DNA of 50,082 nt from Bacillota bacterium (GTDB lineage: Bacteria > Bacillota > Clostridia > Oscillospirales > Acutalibacteraceae), in NCBI GenBank assembly GCA_023458755.1, contig JAEWYE010000022.1, positions 1-50,082 of the forward strand. The letters run 5' to 3'. A model generated the notes under the pieces. That model was not told the DNA's origin, searched no databases, and worked only from the letters and a program-made list of their open reading frames with translations. Shown here piece by piece: positions 33,011 through 40,958 of the stretch. How positions within the stretch are numbered: position 1 is the stretch's first letter; every line of letters starts with the position of its first letter. A program made the position numbers and the translations under genes.

Positions 33011-35262
33011 ACCGATGCACCTCCTTCGATGGCTGCCACAATGCTTTCATAACAGTCCTTAAGGAATACCGCCTGCCTGTATTCCCTGAACTGGGCATAA
33101 TCCGTAATCCCGGCCCCGGCATAAGCGGTGAGCAGATTTCGCACTGTCTCCGCTTGTTCCTCCAGCAGGTTTTTCCAGTATGGAAGGTATTTAATCCCGG
33201 TGCAAAGATTATTGCAATTCACACAATTAATCAGGCTGCTTCTGCTGGTACAGCCTCCATCGGCCAGCTTTTTCAAGCAAAAACCGAATTCCACCCGCCG
33301 CTGTTCCAGGCAGAAGTCCATGTACAGGAGTCTGCGTTCCTCCTCGGTGTATTCTGCAAGCTGATTTTCCGAGAGTATCATATCAAATTTTTTTCGGAAG
33401 AATTCTGTGTTTAACTCTGCCAGCCTCATTTTCCTGACCTCGGCATAATAGGCCGCAGCGGAGCTTCTGCTGAGATGCCCAAGCCAGTAAGCAAGCTCAT
33501 CCACGGAAGCGCCGTTCTCAATCAGTGTAACCGCAAGCGTTTTTCTCTGCTGCTTGCTGGTAAGATGCCAAGGCTGTCCGTTTTCATCACAGAGATCATA
33601 TTTCTTGATCAGCCCATTCATTACCATCAGGTAATTCCACATATTCAACATACTGGCACGGAAGTTCGGGCGCTTGTTTACAAACACATAGGGCACGCCA
33701 AGCTCTTTTCTCCATTCTTCCGTTTTTTCAATGTGTCCGGCGATTTCCTCCGCCAGTGCTTTTGAAATCAATATCCTGTGATAGTCTGACACACCAGCTT
33801 TTCGTCTTGCGGTCAGTGTTTTGTACTGGCGATACCGAAGCTGCATCACATCCTCATATTTTGCAGGCTCCAAACAGCCCGTTTCCAAAAACAGAACCTC
33901 CTTCATGCGCATACCTGTTGCAGAAAAGATCCGGTAAAGCAGGGCATATACTGATGGAATCTCATCCAGATGTTCGTCAAGCTGCTCTGCAACACTCTCC
34001 GGTATAACCGCCGTCCGAACCTTGTACTCCCTGGCATTGGGAAACCGGTACCGTGAGAATGGGTTGTCGTGGGGAATGGGGCTGCGCATGGCTTTATCCC
34101 TTTGTTCACTCATGAGATACGCCATCAGTACCGATAAGATACTGAACACACGCATAATACTTGATACAGCATTTCCTTCTTCCGCTTGCTTCCAGCGCCG
34201 TTCCATGCTCATATAGAGGGAACGGACATCCACATCGTCCACATCTGCAAAAAAATGAATGCCCGGATTGTTTTGTGTCAGCAGATTGGCTGCGTATGCC
34301 AAAGTGGTCATAGATCGGTCTTTATTGGCAGTGATGCTGTAGTATCTGTGCTTCATGAAATATTTGATTTCAAGCCGCAGGGAGGGCGAATGGATACCGG
34401 TGAAATCAACGGTATCCCAACACAGGGAGGGACCGTGCTTGTGAAACAGCTTCCATTTGTCACTGGACATCGTTAGCTCCAAATGATTCTCTGCAATAAA
34501 CTTCCTGCATTGGAGGGCAAACTCCTTCTTCACAGTCTCCGCAGCCAGACTGGCAAAGCCCGGATAAAAACGCGGGGAAGAGACGTAAATATCGTTGCCA
34601 AGCACTTCCTTGCAGAAGCTTTGCGTTGTGATGAGCCTGCGCTCATCTGTGAATTTACCAGAGATAGCGCAAAGATACTCCCTGACCTTCTGTTCCGGCA
34701 AAAGGCAGAGGTACTCTGTTGTACTTTGTGCACCGATTTTCTCACGAATGGCGGAAAGATCTTCTTGTTGATCAATTCTCTCGCCGATTTTTTCCGCCCA
34801 AAAAGCTGAAAAGCATTTCTCGAAAGTGTCCAGAAAGATCTTGTTGTCACACGCCACGGCTTTCAAAATGGTAATGGGGCTTTCCGGCTGATCAACCAAC
34901 CGGTTTCGGAGCATGAATTCAAAAACCGGAAACATGGATACTTTGTTAGAAGAGAAGCATTTTTCGGACTGCTCCCATTCCTTTACATAGAGCCTTGTAT
35001 AATGCTCAAACATCTTTAAGAACTGCTCCTGATACACCGCCATTCCAATCCGCACAATGCTGCTGTCCGTCAGTATTTCGGCAATCTCACAGAGCACCTG
35101 CGGGGAGCTTTTGTAGGCTTCATCTTGTATAAATTCCCGATACCGCTCTATGGTCTGCTGTGTCAGCCTGTCATTGATGTTCTTCCGTCTCTGAAGCCGC
35201 AAGGGGACACCGTCAACGCTCCAAAGTGCAGTGCAGGTCTTGATTTCAATCAACTGGGTCAT
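33007..35262 (-). CDS. Large tyrosine recombinase of the Tn554-like module (TnpB-like)
   Basis: A 751-residue recombinase, longer than Tn554 TnpB (about 630). The catalytic domain is in the C-terminal part: Arg I in ATGMRMKEVLFLE, a box II in HLTSKQQRKTLAVTLIENG where the usual HxxR His is replaced, and WLGHLSRSSAAAYYAEV with the Tyr. A Cys cluster follows (CTSRSSLINCVNCNNLC). The N-terminal 350 residues are unassigned. It starts inside the end of the tnpA-like gene (17 bases overlap). Confidence 0.8.
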   Translation of the reverse strand: MTQLIEIKTCTALWSVDGVPLRLQRRKNINDRLTQQTIERYREFIQDEAYKSSPQVLCEIAEILTDSSIVRIGMAVYQEQFLKMFEHYTRLYVKEWEQSEKCFSSNKVSMFPVFEFMLRNRLVDQPESPITILKAVACDNKIFLDTFEKCFSAFWAEKIGERIDQQEDLSAIREKIGAQSTTEYLCLLPEQKVREYLCAISGKFTDERRLITTQSFCKEVLGNDIYVSSPRFYPGFASLAAETVKKEFALQCRKFIAENHLELTMSSDKWKLFHKHGPSLCWDTVDFTGIHSPSLRLEIKYFMKHRYYSITANKDRSMTTLAYAANLLTQNNPGIHFFADVDDVDVRSLYMSMERRWKQAEEGNAVSSIMRVFSILSVLMAYLMSEQRDKAMRSPIPHDNPFSRYRFPNAREYKVRTAVIPESVAEQLDEHLDEIPSVYALLYRIFSATGMRMKEVLFLETGCLEPAKYEDVMQLRYRQYKTLTARRKAGVSDYHRILISKALAEEIAGHIEKTEEWRKELGVPYVFVNKRPNFRASMLNMWNYLMVMNGLIKKYDLCDENGQPWHLTSKQQRKTLAVTLIENGASVDELAYWLGHLSRSSAAAYYAEVRKMRLAELNTEFFRKKFDMILSENQLAEYTEEERRLLYMDFCLEQRRVEFGFCLKKLADGGCTSRSSLINCVNCNNLCTGIKYLPYWKNLLEEQAETVRNLLTAYAGAGITDYAQFREYRQAVFLKDCYESIVAAIEGGASV

Positions 35263-36421
35263 TGGCTCCGCCTTTCTTTCGATGCAGCTTTTCCATAACC
35301 GCCTTGGCGATCACCTGATTGTTATGATCCCGGTAATGGGAAATGGAATCGGCGGAGCGCCAGCCAAAGCTCTCCATAATAATGGCGTCGGTTATGCCGT
35401 CCTCTGGATGAAGTGCCTGATGCTCCAGATATTCCATTGCCTTTGTGCTGCGGCCGCTGTGTGTCCGTATTCTTTTCGGGTCAAGGCCGGCTCTCTCTGC
35501 ACATCTTTTTAAGATGGCATAGTAATTACCATAGCATAGCGGCCTGCCTTGTGATTTTCCTTGCTGCAGATTAAGGAACAGGAAATCGCTGATAATGCCG
35601 CTCTCATTTTCCGCAAGCATTCTTTCCGTCTGGATATAGCGATTCAGCAGCTCACAGAGTGTTTCCGGCAGAACAACAACCCTCAGTTGATTTTCATGGC
35701 CGGACCGTGCGTTTGGCTTGCCCTTGGAACGTGACGGCTGGATCATCCTTTCCACTGGGTTATAGTGGTGAAGACGTATGCTAAGCACCTCATCAATGCG
35801 GAAGCCTTCCAGCGTGATGCGAAACACAGCTTCATCCCGCAGGGTTTCAAAATGGGCGCATAAGGCCTCCCGTTGTTCATCCGAGTACCACTTGATATAT
35901 TCCCTGCGGGACTTTTGACGTGGGAAGCTGCGTTCAAGGATGTACCTGTAATCATAGGAATAAATCTGCCCATACAGAAAGGATTTTTTCGCCCTGTAAA
36001 CATCCGTCTTGGTTTGAAAAACAACGTTGGTTTCATAATTGTCTGCAAGCCATTTATACAGCTCTGTTATGACGGTCAGATACCTGCCCGTCGAGGCGCA
36101 GACCACCTCCGTTTCCAGATGCTTCAGTTTGAGCTCCTCCAAACCTCCATAGAGAATACAACTGATAAATCGTTTCACATGGCTGTTTGTGGCAACATCA
36201 TACTCCACGCCAATGCTGTGGAGATAATTTAAGTACACCACCAGTTTTTTTGCATACTCCTTGCCGGTATTGGCATTTCTGAGACTTCTGCTCTCAATCC
36301 ACTGATTGATTTCGAGCATTGGAATCTGACCATCGGTGATCATATGCCGATAAAGCAGTCCCCCGGACTGTGCTTCAAATGCAAACCGCACGAGCCTGAA
36401 TCTTTTCTTATCCTCTGTCAT
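35246..36421 (-). CDS. Tyrosine recombinase of the Tn554-like module, first gene (TnpA-like)
   Basis: A 391-residue tyrosine recombinase, near Tn554 TnpA in length (about 361). A SAM-like domain with NTGKEYAKKLVVYLNYLHSIG precedes the catalytic domain, with Arg I in LEGFRIDEVLSIRLH, HxxR in RTHSGRSTKAMEYLE, and SFGWRSADSISHYRDH, where Trp takes the place of the usual GH His and the Tyr follows. It is the first gene of the operon; a perfect 12-base inverted repeat lies just upstream. Confidence 0.85.
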   Translation of the reverse strand: MTEDKKRFRLVRFAFEAQSGGLLYRHMITDGQIPMLEINQWIESRSLRNANTGKEYAKKLVVYLNYLHSIGVEYDVATNSHVKRFISCILYGGLEELKLKHLETEVVCASTGRYLTVITELYKWLADNYETNVVFQTKTDVYRAKKSFLYGQIYSYDYRYILERSFPRQKSRREYIKWYSDEQREALCAHFETLRDEAVFRITLEGFRIDEVLSIRLHHYNPVERMIQPSRSKGKPNARSGHENQLRVVVLPETLCELLNRYIQTERMLAENESGIISDFLFLNLQQGKSQGRPLCYGNYYAILKRCAERAGLDPKRIRTHSGRSTKAMEYLEHQALHPEDGITDAIIMESFGWRSADSISHYRDHNNQVIAKAVMEKLHRKKGGANDPVD

Positions 36422-36432
36422 GACATGACCTC

Positions 36433-36469
36433 TTTCTGTCCGGGCGGTTTATTTGCTCCCGGACAGAAA
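36433..36469. repeat. Perfect inverted repeat upstream of the tnpA-like gene
   Basis: TTTCTGTCCGGG (36433-36444) and CCCGGACAGAAA (36458-36469) are perfectly complementary, with 13 bases between. It lies in the 87-base gap between the first recombinase gene and the DUF6133-like gene. It may be a recombinase site near the element end, an operator or a terminator for rightward RNA; no long T run follows on either strand. Confidence 0.7.
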
Positions 36470-36508
36470 AAGTATACCATGTCGGATCTTTGCGAGAAGA
36501 AAGAGGCT

Positions 36509-36739
36509 TTAACCTCCGTAATTGAACATTTCGGTAATACGGGATTTTAACAGCGGCATGATCGTCTCGCCGAACAATGCATACAGTCCGGCAAGGAGAA
36601 GTGCACCGATTACAACCGATATTAAAATCTTCACGGCGGTGTCAATAAAACCTTCCCCGCATTGGCTGGAGAGTATCTGTCGGCTCCTCAATGCGAAATC
36701 AGCAGACTTGGCTTTGATGGAATGAATAAGTTTTTTCAT
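36509..36739 (-). CDS. Small DUF6133-like protein, candidate pilin
   Basis: A 76-residue protein: basic start, CGEGFIDTAVKILI motif at about 35-48, a long hydrophobic helix (VVIGALLLAGLYALFG) and a short end (RITEMFNYGG). It resembles DUF6133 of Clostridia ICEs (name from memory). The GEGF(I/V)D motif before the helix matches that in the DUF4320 pseudopilin and looks like a prepilin peptidase site, so this could be a pilin for the Tad machine encoded at 9-16 kb. The ATG at 36739 has ggaagatcata before it. The Tn554-like block starts just after its stop codon. Confidence 0.65.
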   Translation of the reverse strand: MKKLIHSIKAKSADFALRSRQILSSQCGEGFIDTAVKILISVVIGALLLAGLYALFGETIMPLLKSRITEMFNYGG

Positions 36740-36799
36740 TATGATCTTCCTTTCATATTTAAATGTTTGACTTGGTTCACACATAACAATTAGGAGAGT

Positions 36800-37060
36800 T
36801 TAAGCGTAGCACTTCCTATCGTGTTTACTTCGTGAAGAAAACAGTACTGTGTCATTGAACAGCATATAAAGCCCTGCCAGAAGAAGGGCACCGATCACCA
36901 CAGAAATCAAAATTTTGAGGGCGGTATCAACGAAGCCCTCACCGGACTGCTGGGCAAGAACTGCACCAGACTTTGTGCCTAGCTGCTGGAGTTTCCAAAT
37001 GCCTGCCATTGCGGCATTTCTTACTTTGGAAATGATCTTGTTCATAAAATCTTTCATCAT
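36800..37060 (-). CDS. Second small DUF6133-like protein with divergent C-terminus
   Basis: An 86-residue paralogue of the neighbour. The core SGEGFVDTALKILI and VVIGALLLAGLYMLF is nearly identical, but the tail LFSSRSKHDRKCYA does not match RITEMFNYGG. A frameshift or local rearrangement near the 3' end is possible. A leader extension (SKVRNAAMAGIWKLQQLG) is longer than in the neighbour. The ATG at 37060 has aaggagaataaat before it; an extended frame upstream is not supported. Confidence 0.6.
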   Translation of the reverse strand: MMKDFMNKIISKVRNAAMAGIWKLQQLGTKSGAVLAQQSGEGFVDTALKILISVVIGALLLAGLYMLFNDTVLFSSRSKHDRKCYA

Positions 37061-37121
37061 ATTTATTCTCCTTTTGATTAATAATTTTGAGGTGTGATAA
37101 AGCCGGAAAGTGTTCACCGTC

Positions 37122-37490
37122 TTACTGGTAGTAGCCGATGATAATATTGAGGGTGGCGCTGCCCAGCACCGCCCCGATGCAGGATACAATAGCCGCCACA
37201 ATGCGGTTGTTCCATTTCTTCTGATCCATCTCATCTGCGGCGCTTCGGCGGATACAGAAATAGATAATGAGCAATCCTGCCACCACGGGAGCCAGAATCA
37301 TCAGCCATGTGGTGGCGTCCTGAATGAGCTTTTCTGTACCCTTGGCAATCTGGCTACTGCCGATTCCACCATCGGCAGCATAGGCTACCGTGTCGTTTTG
37401 AAGCATAAGAAAAGCGGTGAGCAATCCAACACTCACCGCCTTGCCTTTGACTCCGATTTTTCTAATCATCTGTTTCATCTTCGTTTTCAC
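37122..37490 (-). CDS. VirB2/TrbC-like pilin or channel subunit
   Basis: A 122-residue protein with a signal peptide (basic start, hydrophobic AVSVGLLTAFLML, cleavage after VAYA) and two membrane helices in the mature part (TWLMILAPVVAGLLIIYF and IVAAIVSCIGAVLGSATLN), with a basic loop (KKWNNR) between. This is the VirB2/TrbC layout. It overlaps the end of virD4. I chose the GTG at 37490 because aggagg is 11 bases upstream; an ATG at 37478 is also possible. In Gram-positive ICEs this subunit may form part of the channel instead of a pilus. Confidence 0.7.
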   Translation of the reverse strand: MKTKMKQMIRKIGVKGKAVSVGLLTAFLMLQNDTVAYAADGGIGSSQIAKGTEKLIQDATTWLMILAPVVAGLLIIYFCIRRSAADEMDQKKWNNRIVAAIVSCIGAVLGSATLNIIIGYYQ

Positions 37491-39759
37491 TGTGTTTGGA
37501 ACCTCCTTTCCGAAACCCTTTTTCTGAAAAAATTGCACCCATCTGAGATGCGAATGCCTGTGACTTCTGCTGGGCCTCCTTCATCTGCAAGTCCTTGGCG
37601 TAGTACACCCAAATATTCCATAGCGGAATATCACCTGTCATTTGGGATAGAACCGGCCGGGCCGCTTCCCTGGCCTCACGGACCTTGCGGTTATGCTCCT
37701 TGCCGCCCAATCCACACATCTGATTAAAATACCATTGTGATAGGTCGGGAGCGTTCATCATAGCCGGATGGGAACGGCTGATGACTATTTGTGAGGGTCG
37801 TTGTATCCTGCGGATTTCATCCGTAGTCAAAAGCTCCCTTGCCACAAGGCTGATACTGTGGGAGCTGGACGGATTGACATACCGCCCATGCTGGCTGGAA
37901 AGCTGATAGGCGCTAGTGGTGTACTTGCCCAGCTTGTCGCATATGTCCTGCAAGGTTTCCTTATCGTCCGCTTGCAGATATATCCACGTCTGACAGTTTG
38001 ATTTGACGATAGCCGCCGTTTCTTTGTCGTATTTTAGGGAAAGTTGTTCAAAGGATTGCAGAAACAAATTGAACCTGCACCCGCGTCCGCCTGCTACGGT
38101 CAATTTATTGGGGAAATCACTGAGCTTTGTAAAATTTCCGAATTCATCAAGCACAAAGTTGACCCGGCGTTCCAACCTGCCACCCCTCTGATCGGATTGG
38201 CGCACTAACAACTCATAAAGCTGGGATACCATCAGACTGGCGATGGGATAATAGGTAGCTTTTTCGTCCGGCAAAATCATAAATAGGGTCTGCTTTTTCT
38301 GCCCAATCTCCGATATGTTGTAGTCGCTCTTATGGGTGACAAAATAAACTGAACGGCTGGTAAACAAACGCAGGGTAGTCAGCGCCGAGGTATCAAAGCT
38401 GCCCTTAGTGCGGCTTGGCGCAACCTCGGCAATGGACATGAGTGCTCGTGCCGGATGGGTGCTGGGAAGTTTCTTCATGTACTCGCTCATAGGGGTTTTG
38501 CCGCCCACGGATTTACTCATTTCCGCAATAAACCAGTACACATTAGTCAGATTTTGATACTCCGGTCGCTTTTTGTTATCCACCACCACGCAAAGGATCG
38601 CCGCCGCTATTGTGGATTTCTCACCATTTTCCCAAATCTTTTCATTGGATACATCATCTCCCACAAGGATATTGGTAATATCCCATGCATACATTTCCGC
38701 CCGTTCCATATCTCCCTTGTTTGCTGCGTCAATAACTGGCTGAAGTAGGTTGTAACGGGTGCTTTTTTCGGGGTTCTTAAAATCCAGACAGATTACCTCA
38801 TAGCCCAGCTTTTTAAGAAATACCGAGGTGTAATGGAACAGTTCGGCCTTGGGGTCGCTGATGACAAGGCTTTCCCCTGCAAGCCCCAGCAGACAGATAG
38901 ACTGGATGACAAGGCACCGGGTCTTGCCTGAACGTGTGGCGCCGATGGTTAAGGTATGAGTATCATCGGGAATATAATAAAGCCGTTCGGACGGCTCTCT
39001 AAGCTCTTTACTGCCTATTTTCTCCGTTCCTACCACAATACCACCCTCATCAAACAGCTTGTATGGGTCTGCTTTTTCTTTCTCCAGCTCCTGCGTTCCC
39101 TGTGGTGCGTCCGATGCTTCCTGTGACAGCGTCTTTGTTAAATGCGCATCCGAAAGATCATAATCCACAGATTCAAAACTCTCATCCTGTATAAAACTCT
39201 CCTTCTCTTCCTTGGGATTTATGGGAACGGGCGGCATGGCGGGGTTGTCCTGTATCGCCGTACCTTGTCCTGTTTCCGCTTGCTCTAAGTGCATTACTTC
39301 TTTTTCATTTTTCTTCATAAACGGCAGATCATCAAATCCGGTGTCCAACAAGTTGCGAATGATGGGATTCGTCGGATTGATAACCTGTGTTCCAAACACC
39401 TTTCCTTTTTCCGTTTCCCGCAGCCACCGGGACGAACCGTGCTGATACTGCCCTACCGGGGCAGGCGTATAAATGTCCTCGGCCACCCGTACAAGCTCGC
39501 TTTGATAAGGACGGTTATTCTGTACCCAAAACAGGATACAGCACAGGCACAAGAATCCCTCAAAAGAAAGGAACAACAAAAGCTGCCGGTGCTGGGTGAA
39601 CAGCCCTGTAATACAGTCCCATAACGGGAGTAAAGTCAGGGTACTGATTCGACGCGACAGCAGCCCATGCAGAGCCGCAGTAAAAAACAGATTAAAAATT
39701 GTGCCAATACCGATAATGATAGAACCTAAAATGAGCTTTTCCTTTTTCTTCATCGGCAA
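37462..39759 (-). CDS. VirD4-like coupling protein (CD1115-like)
   Basis: A 765-residue type IV coupling protein that brings the relaxase-DNA complex to the channel. Two membrane helices are near the N-terminus (about 8-30 and 55-75). Walker A is IGATRSGKTRCLVIQS near 273 and Walker B is VNFVLDEFGNFTKL near 525; the KSDYNISEIGQKKQTLFMILPDEK region between is typical, given here in two parts. The C-terminal 80 residues are basic and Gln-rich. The TTG start at 39759 has ggagggagagcc before it and overlaps the end of the upstream gene. Confidence 0.92.
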   Translation of the reverse strand: MPMKKKEKLILGSIIIGIGTIFNLFFTAALHGLLSRRISTLTLLPLWDCITGLFTQHRQLLLFLSFEGFLCLCCILFWVQNNRPYQSELVRVAEDIYTPAPVGQYQHGSSRWLRETEKGKVFGTQVINPTNPIIRNLLDTGFDDLPFMKKNEKEVMHLEQAETGQGTAIQDNPAMPPVPINPKEEKESFIQDESFESVDYDLSDAHLTKTLSQEASDAPQGTQELEKEKADPYKLFDEGGIVVGTEKIGSKELREPSERLYYIPDDTHTLTIGATRSGKTRCLVIQSICLLGLAGESLVISDPKAELFHYTSVFLKKLGYEVICLDFKNPEKSTRYNLLQPVIDAANKGDMERAEMYAWDITNILVGDDVSNEKIWENGEKSTIAAAILCVVVDNKKRPEYQNLTNVYWFIAEMSKSVGGKTPMSEYMKKLPSTHPARALMSIAEVAPSRTKGSFDTSALTTLRLFTSRSVYFVTHKSDYNISEIGQKKQTLFMILPDEKATYYPIASLMVSQLYELLVRQSDQRGGRLERRVNFVLDEFGNFTKLSDFPNKLTVAGGRGCRFNLFLQSFEQLSLKYDKETAAIVKSNCQTWIYLQADDKETLQDICDKLGKYTTSAYQLSSQHGRYVNPSSSHSISLVARELLTTDEIRRIQRPSQIVISRSHPAMMNAPDLSQWYFNQMCGLGGKEHNRKVREAREAARPVLSQMTGDIPLWNIWVYYAKDLQMKEAQQKSQAFASQMGAIFSEKGFRKGGSKHSENEDETDD

Positions 39760-40433
39760 GGCTCTCCCTCCGACACAAAACCAGGCAGCAGAGCGGTGTC
39801 AAACTCTGGGTAGGCATTGTTTACCCATGCCAGAGCCTCCGGCGTGACAATCCCCCATACCTCACCTCGTCCTACAGCCATGTGATCACCGTCTATGGGG
39901 TGTTTTAGGTGAATGGTATCACTATGGGCATAATTCGGGCGGCAGCCGGGACCATGTGTGACAGCCCATATCTGATTGCGGGGGATGCGGTACTCTGGCT
40001 TTAGGTGTTCGTGCCGAAGTATGACAAACTGCCCTTCATAATTTTTCCGGCTGCTTTCAGGGATACAGTCAAATGAGGTCAAAAGCCGTTTTTCATCTGC
40101 ACTGACCGGATAGTAAGCCGGGTCATAAGGATGGGTTACGAGAAACATTGGTATCTTGTGTTCCAGCGCAAATGCAACCTCGCCTTGCATCCCTTGAGTA
40201 AATTCGGTTCCCATAACCCAAAGTTCATCGGCCTTTTCCAACAGAGCAAGACCAAACTGTAATCCCTGTTCACGCTGTTCGGGAATTGTATCATTACACC
40301 ATTGGCTGAAAATGATGTGGGGTGCAAGAGGAAGTACGCCTTGTTCTCCGGCAAGACGGCAGTATTCCACAGCTTTCTTTATGTTGGTGTTATAATCCCC
40401 GCGTAGGGGACTTGCGATATACACCATTTTCAA
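39750..40433 (-). CDS. DUF4406-like (nucleoside 2-deoxyribosyltransferase-like) protein
   Basis: A 227-residue protein. The first part (MVYIASPLRGDYNTNIKKAV ... DELWVMGTEFTQGMQGEVAFAL) matches DUF4406, a Rossmann-like family related to nucleoside 2-deoxyribosyltransferases, with the Asp and Glu of the nucleotide pocket likely in DELW and GEVAFA. The second part (about 140-227) is unassigned. It is common in Clostridia ICEs directly upstream of VirD4; its role is not known. I used the TTG at 40433 behind aggaggtgaagaa; an ATG two codons later is also possible. A terminator stands directly before this ribosome binding site. Confidence 0.65.
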   Translation of the reverse strand: MKMVYIASPLRGDYNTNIKKAVEYCRLAGEQGVLPLAPHIIFSQWCNDTIPEQREQGLQFGLALLEKADELWVMGTEFTQGMQGEVAFALEHKIPMFLVTHPYDPAYYPVSADEKRLLTSFDCIPESSRKNYEGQFVILRHEHLKPEYRIPRNQIWAVTHGPGCRPNYAHSDTIHLKHPIDGDHMAVGRGEVWGIVTPEALAWVNNAYPEFDTALLPGFVSEGEPCR

Positions 40434-40453
40434 ATTCTTCACCTCCTGAGAAA

Positions 40454-40490
40454 CAAAAAAATACACCCCACGCTTCAAAAGCGTGAGGTG
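40454..40490 (-). terminator. Terminator abutting the DUF4406 ribosome binding site
   Basis: On the minus strand a 12-base stem with one mismatch (CACCTCACGCTT with AAGCGTGGGGTG, 40464-40490) is followed by a run of T (40454-40460). It lies after the stop of the 146-residue gene and 5-10 bases before the next Shine-Dalgarno. Confidence 0.85.
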
Positions 40491-40506
40491 CCATGTAGAA
40501 TTTTTT

Positions 40507-40947
40507 CTATTGACAATTCAGTTTCTGCCAAAGTATATCTCTTGCGACTTGTTCCGGAGAAATTTTTTGCTCATCTGCCAGTAACTGAAGCTGTTGATAC
40601 TGCTCATTCGTAAGACGGATATTTACATTTAGCTTTATCTCATCATATGTTGGTACATCCAAGGGTTCAGCAAAAGCCAGAAAACCGGTTCCGAAATACT
40701 CCACTCTCCAATTCTCCAGCTGGACGCCTGATACGGAATCAATAGGAGCATTGATTAGGCGGTAAGTATTATTTCCTGTTTTCTCCAAATAAATATCTGT
40801 TACCTTAGCATAATAACTATTCTGTAAGGTACGCTTTACCAAATTAGAGGGAGAATTGCACTGTGCACGAAATACCATAATCCCTACTAAAAACAGCAAA
40901 ACTGCTACTGCCGGAAAGTTACTCTTTTCAAATTTCTTTTTAACCAT
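40507..40947 (-). CDS. Membrane-anchored protein with RHH-like C-terminus
   Basis: A 146-residue protein with one N-terminal membrane helix (about 12-30, FPAVAVLLFLVGIMVF), an extracellular-looking or cytoplasmic beta-rich middle, and a C-terminal stretch LNVNIRLTNEQYQQLQLLAD followed by KISPEQVARDILWQKL. The latter has the strand-helix-helix pattern of ribbon-helix-helix proteins, an unusual pairing with a membrane anchor. The family is not recognised. ATG at 40947 has ggagggatga before it. The gene is followed by a strong terminator. Confidence 0.6.
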   Translation of the reverse strand: MVKKKFEKSNFPAVAVLLFLVGIMVFRAQCNSPSNLVKRTLQNSYYAKVTDIYLEKTGNNTYRLINAPIDSVSGVQLENWRVEYFGTGFLAFAEPLDVPTYDEIKLNVNIRLTNEQYQQLQLLADEQKISPEQVARDILWQKLNCQ

Positions 40948-40958
40948 TCATCCCTCCT

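Larger units (their letters stand above)
31084..36469 (-). mobile_element. Tn554-like recombinase module (three tyrosine recombinases plus TnpC-like protein)
   Basis: Four overlapping leftward genes (391, 751, 512 and 134 residues) in the order seen in Tn554-type transposons, with one extra recombinase. In Tn554 the cargo lies downstream of tnpC. Here the defence island (RloAB-like operon and Hachiman) is in that place, ending near 24.1 kb. The whole block lies between a DUF6133-like gene and the SpoVG-like/VirB6 genes of the ICE, so I infer one inserted element of about 12.3 kb. Its exact ends were not found; only the recombinase module plus an upstream inverted repeat is marked here. Confidence 0.65.

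Noticed and set aside
37110..37727. Plus-strand ORF of 205 residues
   Set aside because: It is antisense to the VirB2-like and VirD4 genes.
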